From Penium margaritaceum (taxonomy: Eukaryota; Streptophyta; Zygnematophyceae; Desmidiales; Peniaceae): a DNA stretch of 21,230 bases. A program made the position numbers and the translations under genes. How positions within the stretch are numbered: position 1 is the stretch's first letter; every line of letters starts with the position of its first letter. The DNA is taken from the NCBI GenBank assembly GCA_023375785.1, contig SZWC01023106.1, positions 8,686-29,915 on the forward strand. The letters run 5' to 3'. The notes under the pieces were generated by a model. The model was not told the origin of the DNA and searched no databases. It saw only the letters and a program-made list of their open reading frames with translations. Shown in pieces: positions 1 to 7,850 of this stretch.

Positions 1-953
1 GTGAGATCCTGTATGGTGAAGTATTGGGTGTGTCTGTGAGCAGATAAGAGGGAGGGGCCGTCAGAGATACTCTTCTCCAAGAAAGTGGGAGTGAGTCTCT
101 AACTTCGTCAAGGATGTCTTTCTGGGCACGTGACCAAGGACGGGGAGGGAAAGAAAAAATATCTGCTAGCGTAATGTTTCGAGTGAGGAGCCAGCGTTCT
201 CGTTGCGAGAGACCGAAAGGTTGGTCATTCTCCTTAAGGATAAAACAATTTAATGCAACATATTCCTTCATTAGTTCCTCGAAGAGGCTGCGTGGGGGTT
301 GAATACATGGTTCAGAGAGGAGGAAGGACTTGAAGGCGCTTTTCCACTTCGGGTGGATCGATGGGAGTTTGAGCCGTAGGATAGATGGGTGGGAGACAAA
401 AGAAGTGTCCACGCTTGGGGAAGTCTTGCGAGAAGAGCAGAGTGTGCTTCCATTGTGCTTCCCCGGGCTGGAGGAATGAAAAAATCCACTTGGCAGCCTC
501 AGCTTCAGTGATGACAGTGGGCCATTTGACACCAAGGCCGCCCTTAGATGGAGGACTTGTTGCTGTAGTGATAGAGTAAAGGCGAAGGCCTTTCCCTAGA
601 CCCATGTGCTCATTGTTTGAGGATAGGAACTGAAGAAGGAGAGAATTAATCTGTTGAAGGTGCTGTTGAGGTGGGGGGCATATGTGGCTATAATAGAGGA
701 ATCTTGAGTTAAGGTAGGCATCTATTGCGATGACCCTGGTCTGTATTGAGGCTCAGAATTTCTTCCAGAGGAGTATTGATGCCTCAAGTCGGGGAACAAT
801 AGGTTTCCATGTTTCCTCCGGGTTAAGGTGTGTGGAGAACATATGTCCTAGAATTCGTGTTGGGTTCGAGGGAAGTGTAAAGGGCGAGTGTTGCGGCTGT
901 GGAGTGTGTGCTCCAATGGGGATTAGGTGAGTTTTTCGATAATTGACCCGATG
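1..953 (-). pseudogene. LINE ORF2, region C-terminal to the RT (decayed, runs off window)
   Basis: This is a continuation of ORF2 in the same frame as the reverse transcriptase, past a TGA at 954-956. Another in-frame TGA sits at 753-755. The stretch from about 605 to 320 is open and contains GKGLRLYSITTATSPPSKGG and GVKWP, resembling the GGLG-type segment that follows the RT in many plant LINEs. Near 415-445 the best frame shifts. The new frame stays open to base 1 and contains WKSAFKSFLLSEP, LFEELMKEYVALN and RERWLLTRN. No RNase H or zinc knuckle was recognised before the window ends. The assignment rests on frame continuity with the RT; the function of this tail is unknown. Confidence 0.6.
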
Positions 954-2264
954 TCAAGTGTAGTGTGCTACTGTCCTGAGACATCGTGATGCAATTTGGA
1001 TTTCTTCTATGGAGGAAAGTATTAATGTGGTGTCGTCGGCATAGCCAATGAAGGATTTCCTAAGGTGTGGGACGATTTGAATCCCACGTAGGTTGTGATG
1101 AAGGAGGTCTGCAATGGGTTCCATAGCGCAGATGAAGAGTAAGGGAGCTAGCGGACAACCTTGCCTCACACCGGATAGGAGGGGAATTTCATCTGTGAGA
1201 TGACCATTAATGAGAAAACGAGTTGGGGTGTGGTGGTGTAAGAGTTTTGTCCATTGGATGAGGGTTGGGGGAAGGCCTAAACGGTGAAGTGCTGTGTAGA
1301 GGTAATCACGGTTGAGGGAGTCGTATGCCTTCTCAAAGTCCGCAGCAAAAAAGTAAAGTAGTGACAAGGTTCGAGTAGCCCAATGGTGAAGGTCGTGGAG
1401 TTGGGTTAGTGCGTGTTGGATGTTTCTTTTAGGGACAAAGCCAGTCTGATCTTCATGGATGATATAAGGTAAAGCTTTAGCAAGGCGGGAGGCAAGAAGT
1501 TTGGCTAGGATCTTATATTCAACAGTTAGGAAGGAGATGGGTCTGTATGTTGCGATGTCATATGGATCTCTGCCCTTGTGGATAAGGGTGGTAATTGACG
1601 ACGCAAAGCTTGTAATGTGTGAGGGATCATCATATAGTTGGTTATAGAATTGAAGCAGTTGAGTGGCAATGTGTGGTATACAATGTTTATAGAATTTACG
1701 GGGAAGTCCATCTGGGCCCGGCGTCTTGTGGAGCGGCTGGCTAAGTGCGGCGTCCACGACTTCGCCCCGGGTTATCGGGGCGGAGAGGTGGGTGAGGATA
1801 TGAGACGGATGGCGCTTCCGATACGATTGGAGTAAAATGGTATCAAAGGTATGTACTTCGTCCGGTTGAGAATAGATGTGTCGGAAGAAGTTTTGTACGA
1901 CGCGGGAGAGATCCTTAGGAGTTGTGTGGAGGGAGCCATCCGTGTCACGTAGTGCTACGATGTGAGAAGAAGGTTTGGGAGGGGAGGTCTTGTGGGTGAG
2001 GAGAGATGAGGCTCGGTTGCCATGCTTATTCCATTTTATGTTTACTTTTTCCTTATGGGAGAGGAGACGAGATGCATAGTATCTATGTAACTGTTGTTGG
2101 AGCGTGTGAAGGCGAGCATGAAGCGTTGGGGTGGGGTGAGACGAGTAGGAGTGTTGAATGGAGGAAAGTTGATGTTCAAGGTGTTGGAGGGTTTTTCGCT
2201 TTCTTTCAGCTTCATGATGGCTAAATTGTTTGAGTTGATTTGTGAGAACCCACTTGGTTAGCAA
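954..2264 (-). pseudogene. LINE ORF2 reverse transcriptase domain (open frame)
   Basis: This is the RNA-dependent DNA polymerase of the LINE, which copies the element's RNA at the nicked target site. The open frame of 436 codons carries the expected blocks in order: TPGPDGLP (about residues 181-188), TYRPISFL (239-246), the QTGFVP block (273-278), motif A FAADFEKAYDSL with the catalytic Asp near 309, motif B SGVRQGCPL (364-372), and motif C GYADDT with the YADD Asp pair at 410-411. All catalytic residues are present. The frame is also open upstream without a break to about 2503, where it meets the endonuclease, so there is no separate start here. It ends at a TGA (954-956), after which ORF2-like sequence continues in frame. 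It is marked pseudogene because ORF2 as a whole is interrupted. Confidence 0.9.
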
Positions 2265-3148
2265 CCAGTGATCCTGGATGAGGGACGGTAGAACATTCTT
2301 GGCAAAGGGTCTGTCTAGCAGGGATGTGTTAAGCTTCCAGAAGGATGATCCATGCTTATGTTGTGGTGTGGGTTGGAGAATGAGGAGGTTGGCGTGTGTG
2401 TGGTCTGAGATTTGTGGAGTTAGGGGGAGGTGTGAGATGGTACGGATAGGGGTGGGGATGTCTGGATGGTGATATATTCGGTCCAGTCTAGAAGAGGAAT
2501 TGAGGCCTGGTGTCGATATGTGAACTGTAAGGAGAGGGGGTGGAAGAGGTAGAAGGTATCAACAAGACCGGTGCTCAAGATGAGGGAAGATAAGATGTCA
2601 GAGTCAGGGTCGCGAGCAGGGGGCAGTCTGTCCAATGGTCGAGTTACGCAGTTCAAATCGCCAAGCAGAAGGAGGGGATGGGATGTTCGGATGGAATCAT
2701 GGAGTGTATTCCAGAAGGTGGGGCAATCGGTAGGATGTGCGGGAGCGTAAACTGCTGTGGTGGGGATGGTTTGCGAATGCCAATGAAGAGTAAAGGAGAA
2801 AGCACGGCCTGGGATGACAATTTTAGGATCAAGAACTTGTATCGGGTGGCGTGTGGCTACAATGATACCTGCTTTGTGTGATGACGAGGAAACACAAACT
2901 GAGAGGTGGTAATTTGACGAGAGTTGAGAGAAAAGCAAGGAGTCTGGGGTGGTGATGTGGGTCTCGGTAAGGAGTGCAACATGGATTTTGTGAGCTTCTA
3001 GGAATTGGAACAAAAGATTCTGTCTATCTCAAGAATTCATTTCGTTAACGTTCATGTGAAGTATGTTGAGGCCTTCGACTAGTGTGGAGGACCTTTTGGT
3101 TCGAAGCTCAAGTTCATTTAGCTTGCGCTTAACCTGTCGAAGATCCAT
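2265..3148 (-). pseudogene. LINE ORF2 N-terminus: APE-type endonuclease, one TGA and one frameshift
   Basis: This endonuclease/exonuclease/phosphatase domain nicks the target DNA for target-primed reverse transcription. The likely ORF2 start is the ATG at 3146-3148 (MDLRQVKRKLNELELR). The family start motif follows as LNILHMNVNEMNS, where the usual NG of NVNG is NE. A TGA at 3029-3031 then interrupts the frame, which resumes at once with DRQNLLFQF. ALLTETHI holds the catalytic Glu (about 2963-2965) and LLLGDLNCV the Asp/Asn pair. Near 2503 the frame slips by one base, and SRLDRIY and ISDHTHANLL follow in the RT frame, supplying the last Asp and the Asp-His dyad. So every catalytic motif survives, split over two frames. 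The downstream linker runs straight into the RT. Confidence 0.85.
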
Positions 3149-3963
3149 GGGGTGTTGAAGACGGTAATGAGGGATGGGGGCACCAGAGATTGATGCCGGT
3201 CGTGAACCATCTGGGATAAGAGGATTGGAGGGTAGGTGGCTATGGGTGCCAGGCGTGGTAGGGGCATGGGAGGGGGTAATTCGGGTAGAGTGTTTTTTAT
3301 TGTGCCTTAGTGTGAGATTTCGGTGGTGTGTGAATTTGTAGAGGAGGGAGGGGTGGAGGAGGTGTCTTTGGTGAGTTATCTTTGAACAAAGAGTGTGCTT
3401 CACTGGCGTCGTTAGGTTTGATGAACATGGATTGTTAACCAGGGGTGACTTGGGTTGTGGAGAAGTTTGTGAAGGGGAGAGAGATGGGGAGAGGGATAAA
3501 TGACAGTGGTGCAAATAAGCGTTTGAGGGGACGGATGACATTTGCGATTTGCTCAAGTGAGAGGGATGGGGAGGGAAGGTCCACGGGAGAAGGAAATGTG
3601 AGGAGAAGAAAGACAACTTGCTATATAGGAGTAAGAGGAAGAGGCTCTTGACGGAGGCAGCAAGGTAGGAGGTGGATATTAGAAAGTACACTGAGTAGGC
3701 AAGTAGGATAGTATAGATATTAGCCAATGCACTAGGTGTATCCGAGCAGACCTTGTTTTGTTGCCATTGTATTGTCTTTTGCGGATGAGTTACGGAAGAA
3801 GGGTGGGTGTACCGATGTGGAAGTGGGAGAACTTGGGAGGTCCATCGTTGACAAGGTAACCTGCGATGGAGGGAAGGGAGTAAGTGAATAAATGGTCGTA
3901 TATAGGAGTGCAAAAGGGAGCAAGGAGAAGGATGGTAGTTACCGTGATATTGGTGTAGGAGAG
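3149..3963 (-). other. Inter-ORF spacer of the LINE
   Basis: About 0.8 kb lies between the ORF1 stop (TAA, 3964-3966) and the ORF2 start. Long minus-strand frames here are C/T-rich, low in complexity and show no domain, so I do not call a gene. It contains one intron-like block (3861-3942) and nothing else recognisable. The spacer is long for a LINE; an internal ribosome entry or reinitiation signal would be the functional expectation, but none can be seen by eye. Confidence 0.5.
3861..3942 (-). other. Intron-like block in the LINE spacer
   Basis: On the minus strand the sequence reads ATCACG|GTAACT at the donor and CCATCGCAG|GTTACC at the acceptor, 82 nt apart. A pyrimidine-rich tract precedes the acceptor. 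The block lies downstream of the ORF1 stop. It is supported only by splice-site consensus. Confidence 0.3.
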
Positions 3964-5517
3964 TTATTTGAGGAAGCCGGGGGCAGAACGCTTTGGGTTG
4001 GGTCTGTGGATGTTGCCAGGATGCTGTGACCGTGCTCGAGGGGTAGCGGTTGGGATCGAGGAGGAACCAGCTGCTTCTGCGTCGGGGTTGGATGACGGTG
4101 CAGGTGTCCTCACTGCAGAGGAATATCGTGTCGCCATCCATCTTTGGCGCATGGTGTTGAGCTCTTGGAAAGATGCTGAAGGTGGGAGGAGTGAAGTGTC
4201 GACCACGTTCGGGGTTGTAAGTCCAGCTTTTAAGGCGTTGACGTGTGCCTTGGTGCGGACGTGCGTAGCAAGGTCCGCTAGGTTGTTGCCAAAGTGGGGG
4301 CCGCATTTGGGTCAGAGGCACGTGTAATGTTCTCGATTTGCCGTGACGCCCGTTAGCATCACCCCAATGTCGTCTTCCATGTAGGTCATGAGAGCACACT
4401 TCTTGAATATGCTTTCTGCAGGAGGAGAAGGTGTGACAAAAGGTCTGGCAGGAGGTAGTGTAAGCTAAGAGTTTGACCATGGGAAGAGACTTACTGTTGG
4501 CCTTATTGATGGCAGCCAGGGTGTTGTTCGCACGGTGGACTTGTTTGTGGGTGTCCATTGTGAAGAAGCGATGATGTGCCGTCTTGTGGTTGAGGCCACG
4601 CACGTCACAGTGGAACATGTCGACATTGAAAAGCGTACGCGCCTTGTCCGTGTGACGGAACTTCAGCCCTGCTGGGAAGTTGAGGAGGTCTTCATCATCC
4701 TCGTGAGGGACTGCGATTCCCCGAATGGTGCCATTGCGCTTGCCAGTTAAGGGGTCTTCAAAGTAGTGGAGGTACATGAGGTCTGCGAGGTATGGCCGGG
4801 TCTGATTAGCATGGATCAAGGTGCAGAGCAGAGCATGGACATTCTTCAAGTCATACTGCTTTGGTTTAAGTCGAACAGTGGTCACTCTCCCTCTGTGCCA
4901 GGGGAAGGCCTCGAGGTATTCTTCAAAGTCAGGACATGCAATATGAGATGCTGTGATAGAGTACTCCTGTTCCTCATGCATGAAAGTGAAAGGGTAAACT
5001 GCCATTGCTCGAAGGGTGATGTTTGGACCGCTATGTCGGAGAGTGACAAACATGCGATGATACACCGTTCCGCCTCAGGGCATAGGTTCAGTGTCCTCCG
5101 AGTGGACCTCAGCTACATGGGTTTCCTCAAGCAAGCCTTTCTTGGCAAGGAGATCTATGAACGACATCACTACAACATTGGAATTTTCCTTTAGTTCTGG
5201 CAGAAACGAGAGGGTGAGCATGCGACCAACTGCTGTTTCAATCTCTCTAGCTGCTTCAGGCAAAGCTTCCTCTTCAGACATCTCCATTTGTGCTGCACGT
5301 TCTAGAGTTTGCTGGATAGAAAGAATGCATTGTGGGAGGTCTGGTGCATCCGGGCCTGCGCCCGAGGGAACAGGGGCAGGGACGTTCAGGTGGGGAGGTG
5401 GGGCCGGGGAGGGGCCACTAGCAGCAGGCTGGACGGGCGACAACGCTGAAGGAGGGGCTGAATGCCCGTCAGCTGGTGTGGAGAGGACTGTTGGAGCCAT
5501 GGGCGTTGATGGGGGAG

Positions 5518-5826
5518 CTTGTGTTCCCGTGAGTGATGAGGATAAACAGGGGCGAGAGTATAAGCAAATTGTTAAATTAAGCAGAATATGTGCGCAAAAA
5601 AGAGGGGTGATTGCCCCATCATTGATGGGTTGGGGGCTTGAGAAGAGGCAAAAGGAGGGTGGGGGAATGGGCAATGTGATAGGAGAGGTGAAGTGAAAGG
5701 CAGGAGAGACGTGGAATTTTGAACAATAGCAAAAACAACGGGGAAAGAATTGTGTAATAAGCTGAGACTTGGGGGGTTTCAGGTTCATAGAAAGGGGGTT
5801 TGCAAAAGGTAGGCAAGAGTAGATAC
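5518..5826 (-). other. Intron-like block within ORF1 (309 nt, phase 1)
   Basis: The minus-strand donor is CCACAAG|GTATCT and the acceptor GGAACACAAG|CTCCCC. Removing it joins codons for NPQ to APPSTP in the same frame (phase 1 on both sides). The block is 103 codons long with no stop. Its translation is rich in Phe, Cys, Leu and Ile, unlike the Pro/Ser/Ala-rich flanks. The acceptor is weaker than the others. Confidence 0.35.
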
Positions 5827-5964
5827 CTTGTGGGTTTGTTGAGGGGGGTTGTAGTCCAGCAGTGTGGACCATGGTGTGGGTAGTGGTGCTCACGGAGGAA
5901 CCGGTAGTCCCTTCTTGAGGGGCGTTTGGGGCCGTCATAGAAGGAGCAGATGCACGGCCTCCAC

Positions 5965-6051
5965 CTGAAAAGAGATAATGAAGAAGGGGTAAGTTTTGTG
6001 GTTGGAATTTGGATAGACGGAAGGAGAAGAGTGGGTGGGTGTAAAAGGTAC
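5965..6051 (-). other. Intron-like block within ORF1 (87 nt, phase 1)
   Basis: The minus-strand donor is CCATCAG|GTACCT and the acceptor TATCTCTTTTCAG|GTGGAG, an excellent plant-type acceptor. The block is 29 codons with no stop, so removal or retention keeps the frame: DPS-G joins GGRASAPS. Its translation (FYTHPLFSF and onward) breaks the composition of the flanking protein. Confidence 0.45.
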
Positions 6052-6173
6052 CTGATGGGTCTGGACGACTTGCAGGTGAGAGAGGGCTTTTGCGAGGGGA
6101 GGGGGCATCCACTTCCATCGCATCGAGTTCGGCGTCCGTGAGGAAGCCATCGGCGGCCCCGTCATTGAGGCGT

Positions 6174-6475
6174 CTGCATCGAATAGTGGAGAAAATAAAA
6201 AATTATTGGTGCACGGCCTAGAAGGCCGACTGCCCAGATCAGCACTTAGTCTGCTGGGCAGATTTAGAATGAAAGGATAGGGGAGGTGGGAGAAGGGGTG
6301 TGGGAGGGGGGGGGGAGGGGATGTGACCGGTACCACCCAGTGCTAGGGGGTGCACGGCTGGGGCAATGTGGGAAGGGGGTGGGGAAGAACAAGGATTATC
6401 TGGTGGGCGGTCAGTTGGGAAAACATTGATTTGCGGTAGTGTGGATACGAGAGAAATATGAAGCAACATATATAC
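6174..6475 (-). other. Intron-like block upstream of ORF1 (302 nt)
   Basis: The minus-strand donor is TTGGCAG|GTATATATG. The acceptor, TATTCGATGCAG|ACGCC, is preceded by TTTTTTATTTTCTCC. Splicing would join the 6476-6621 block to ORF1, but the phases differ by one base from the ORF1 frame. So either a one-base lesion or a different splice choice is needed. Confidence 0.4.
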
Positions 6476-6621
6476 CTGCCAAGGCGGCCCCATCAATGAT
6501 GTCTTGTCCCATTGGTGTGATGGCAGAAGGGGCGGAGGGAGCATTGTTGTTGCATGGGACGGCTGGGTCTTGGGGATTCCCCACTGGTGGGCCGCTGTTG
6601 TGGAGGGGGTCCATGGTGAAG
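6476..6621 (-). other. Exon-like block with ATG upstream of ORF1
   Basis: The minus-strand block starts after CTGTCTACAG and has an ATG at 6612-6614 in a good context (TTCACCATGG). It encodes MDPLHNSGPPVGNPQDPA and onward to DIIDGAALAG before the donor at 6475. The IDGAA segment repeats a 15-base motif found again at the start of ORF1 (13 of 15 bases, same codon register). It could be the true N-terminus of ORF1. Its composition (Pro, Ala, Asn) matches the ORF1 N-terminus. No domain was recognised. Confidence 0.35.
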
Positions 6622-6710
6622 CTGTAGACAGAAAAGGGGCATCTGAGAGATTTCTGGGGCGATATGTCCTGTTGCAAAACAGCGGGACGGTTGTGGAAGA
6701 TGCGACGTAC
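6622..6710 (-). other. Intron-like block in the 5' leader (89 nt)
   Basis: The minus-strand donor is CAGATCAG|GTACGT and the acceptor CTTTTCTGTCTACAG|CTTCACC. Both are close to plant consensus, and the acceptor lies eight bases before an ATG. This is consistent with a 5' UTR intron. Confidence 0.45.
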
Positions 6711-7079
6711 CTGATCTGTCGGGTGTCGAAGCGAGCGGGCCAAGAGGCAATGACAAAGTGGAGCGACTCCAGGTTACATGGGGGAGGGTTTGGCGGGGGA
6801 TGGGGTCCCGACGGGGCCTCGACCGACGGTTAGCTGGGCAGGGCAAGGGGCGGTGGGTGGTTTGGGCCCAAAGACCTCGGCGTACCCGCTGTCAGCGGGC
6901 AGGCTGACGGGCAGAGTTGTGGATCGCGAAGGGGTAATGGAGTTGTCCAATCACATGAGAGGTTCACAAACTGATCGCGCAATCGAACAGCAGTCTCACT
7001 ATCCGTAAATTCATCAGCTTCGCGCGTCGGAAAATGCAGATAGCGGGGAGGTAGGTATGGGCCGGGTTTGCGAACATAC
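6711..7079 (-). other. GC- and CpG-rich leader-like region
   Basis: No gene can be supported. The minus strand is rich in short overlapping frames without domains. It ends at a donor-like site at 7079 (GAAGAG|GTATGTTC) on the right and at the donor at 6710 on the left. It could be the 5' UTR or promoter of the LINE transcript, or host sequence into which the LINE inserted. Retained CpG contrasts with the LTR elements. Confidence 0.3.
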
Positions 7080-7342
7080 CTCTTCGACGCAGCGGTTCTT
7101 GAGGTGGATGCGAGGGAGATCCAAGTGGAAACGAGTAGGAGAGCAAGGACAAGAAAGGGGATACATACCTACACGTAGAATGGACCATATCTCCTGGCGA
7201 ATGCTTTTCTCCACGTGCGAACCTTGCGTGGCGCAAGCAGGTTAGCGTGCAGCGGAGAGCAGGAAGGGGATGACACGGAGGTTTTCCGTGAATGGGAAGC
7301 AGCCGACGAGGCGGCGCTCCAGACTGGTGGCGACGTTCGCCC
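7080..7342 (-). pseudogene. Open coding-like fragment with splice donors, unassigned
   Basis: On the minus strand one frame reads ANVATSLERRLVGCFPFTEN and LRVIPFLLSAAR, then a TAA, and resumes in the same frame with GSHVEKSIRQEIWSILRV. It ends exactly at a strong donor, CGTGTAG|GTATGT (intron start 7168). An acceptor-like CCACCTCAAG at 7098 and a second donor at 7079 leave a tiny 18-nt exon-like piece between them. The peptide looks like real protein rather than noise, but I do not recognise a family. It may be an older ORF1-like or host exon. Stop and splice signals together suggest a decayed gene. Confidence 0.3.
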
Positions 7343-7353
7343 CATCGCCCCAA

Positions 7354-7509
7354 GACTAATTAGTTTGTAGCTGGTTTTTGTCTGTCGCTAATGGCCGTGG
7401 CGAGGTGTGGCGGAGTGGCCGTCTACGTCGCGACCTGGCCGTCGGACTCGCGAGGAGGTCGCGATGGCGGGATCGAAAGTTGACGTAGTTGAAAACCAAC
7501 TAATTAGTC
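7354..7509. repeat. Inverted repeat with CTAATTAG cores
   Basis: GACTAATTAGTT at 7354-7365 is matched in inverted orientation by AACTAATTAGTC at 7498-7509. Each is followed towards the centre by a GGTTTT-like stretch (7373-7378 and, inverted, 7491-7497). The 156-bp unit could be a tiny MITE or paired regulatory sites. I see no clear target duplication. Confidence 0.4.
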
Positions 7510-7538
7510 AAATGCCTTCGCAAGCCCAAAACCACGAC

Positions 7539-7562
7539 TTTAGTCCAACTAAATGGACTAAA
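7539..7562. repeat. Short perfect hairpin
   Basis: TTTAGTCC (7539-7546) and GGACTAAA (7555-7562) are perfect inverted arms around an 8-base loop, just upstream of the Myb/SANT-like gene. Confidence 0.5.
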
Positions 7563-7850
7563 CGCCCGAAGCGCCTCCAACTCAGAATAATTAGTTCATG
7601 TTTTTAAAGGTTTTATGAACAATTGAAGACAGCCGAGGGAAGGGTGACGATGTTGTCATCAGCTCAGGCTAACTTGCATGTTTGTCGGTTCATGTTTCGA
7701 ACATTCAAACTTGCGACTCGCCAGCTGGCAAACTCGGGGATTGCTCCATCGAGCCGCCCTTTTCCGTGTTGCCGTACGTGTCCTGACGTTACAAGTACGC
7801 TAGACACTGCACACTTGTCTTCCATCCCTGTATCACAGCTACCAGCCACT

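Larger units (their letters stand above)
3964..6173 (-). pseudogene. LINE ORF1-like protein with C-terminal C2H2-like zinc finger
   Basis: This is the probable nucleic-acid-binding ORF1 product. The frame runs from about 6172 (LNDGAADGFLTDAELDAMEVD, with ATG at 6116-6118) through a Pro/Ala/Ser-rich N-terminus. An acidic segment, EMSEEEALPEAAREIE, precedes PMP, and a TGA at 5075-5077 follows. In the same frame come GGTVYHRMFVTL and a roughly 200-residue globular part (EEYLEAFPWHRGRV, LMYLHYFEDPLTGKRNGTIRG) that I cannot assign; an RRM-like fold is possible. Near 4460 the frame shifts by one base to PPAESIFKKCALMTYMEDD and then the finger CL*PKCGPHF...H...H. That finger has spacing C-x4-C-x13-H-x5-H and is broken by a TGA at 4312-4314. 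The protein ends at SAPGFLK (TAA). The long frame continuing to 3029 beyond the shift is a shadow. Two intron-like blocks, both multiples of three and stop-free, lie inside. Confidence 0.65.
1..6710 (-). mobile_element. LINE (non-LTR retrotransposon), 3' end beyond window
   Basis: Read on the minus strand this is an ORF1-ORF2 non-LTR retrotransposon. ORF2 has an APE-type endonuclease followed by a reverse transcriptase, the order known for L1-like LINEs. No LTR flanks it. The 3' UTR and poly-A tail would lie left of position 1. The 5' boundary is unclear; I place it at the outermost intron-like block joined to ORF1, and it could reach about 7342. The plus strand is strikingly poor in C, so the coding strand is C/T-rich. 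Damage is light: a few single-base frameshifts and five TGA stops, so the copy is young compared with the LTR elements to its right. The family call is firm, the clade (L1-like) is an inference, and the ends are uncertain. Confidence 0.85.
7343..7850 (+). promoter_or_regulatory. Upstream region of the Myb/SANT-like gene
   Basis: No gene is called here. The frame of the downstream gene is open to 7623 with in-frame ATGs at 7650 and 7692, so an N-terminal extension is possible. It holds two CTAATTAG palindromes (7356-7363, 7500-7507), a related ATAATTAG (7587-7594) and a hairpin at 7539-7562. TAATTA cores are the classical homeodomain target, which is only suggestive. No clear TATA box. Confidence 0.3.

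Noticed and set aside
3029..4460. Left part of a 678-codon minus-strand frame as one long protein
   Set aside because: Only its right part (5065 to about 4460) is protein-like. After that the conserved path, including the zinc finger, moves to another frame, and the rest is low-complexity His/Pro/Ser sequence. Only its last 39 codons are real (ORF2 start).
753..5077. TGA as a sense codon (altered genetic code or readthrough)
   Set aside because: CGA and TGG deamination explains the sites, the LTR elements also carry TAA and TAG stops, and no recoding signal is seen.
4766..5194. Plus-strand frames across the LINE region as genes
   Set aside because: They are antisense shadows of ORF1 and ORF2 made possible by the skewed base composition.
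7354..7509. Terminal repeats of a PIF/Harbinger element encoding the Myb/SANT-like gene
   Set aside because: Both arms lie upstream of the gene, no TWA duplication is clear, and no matching end or transposase is found downstream.
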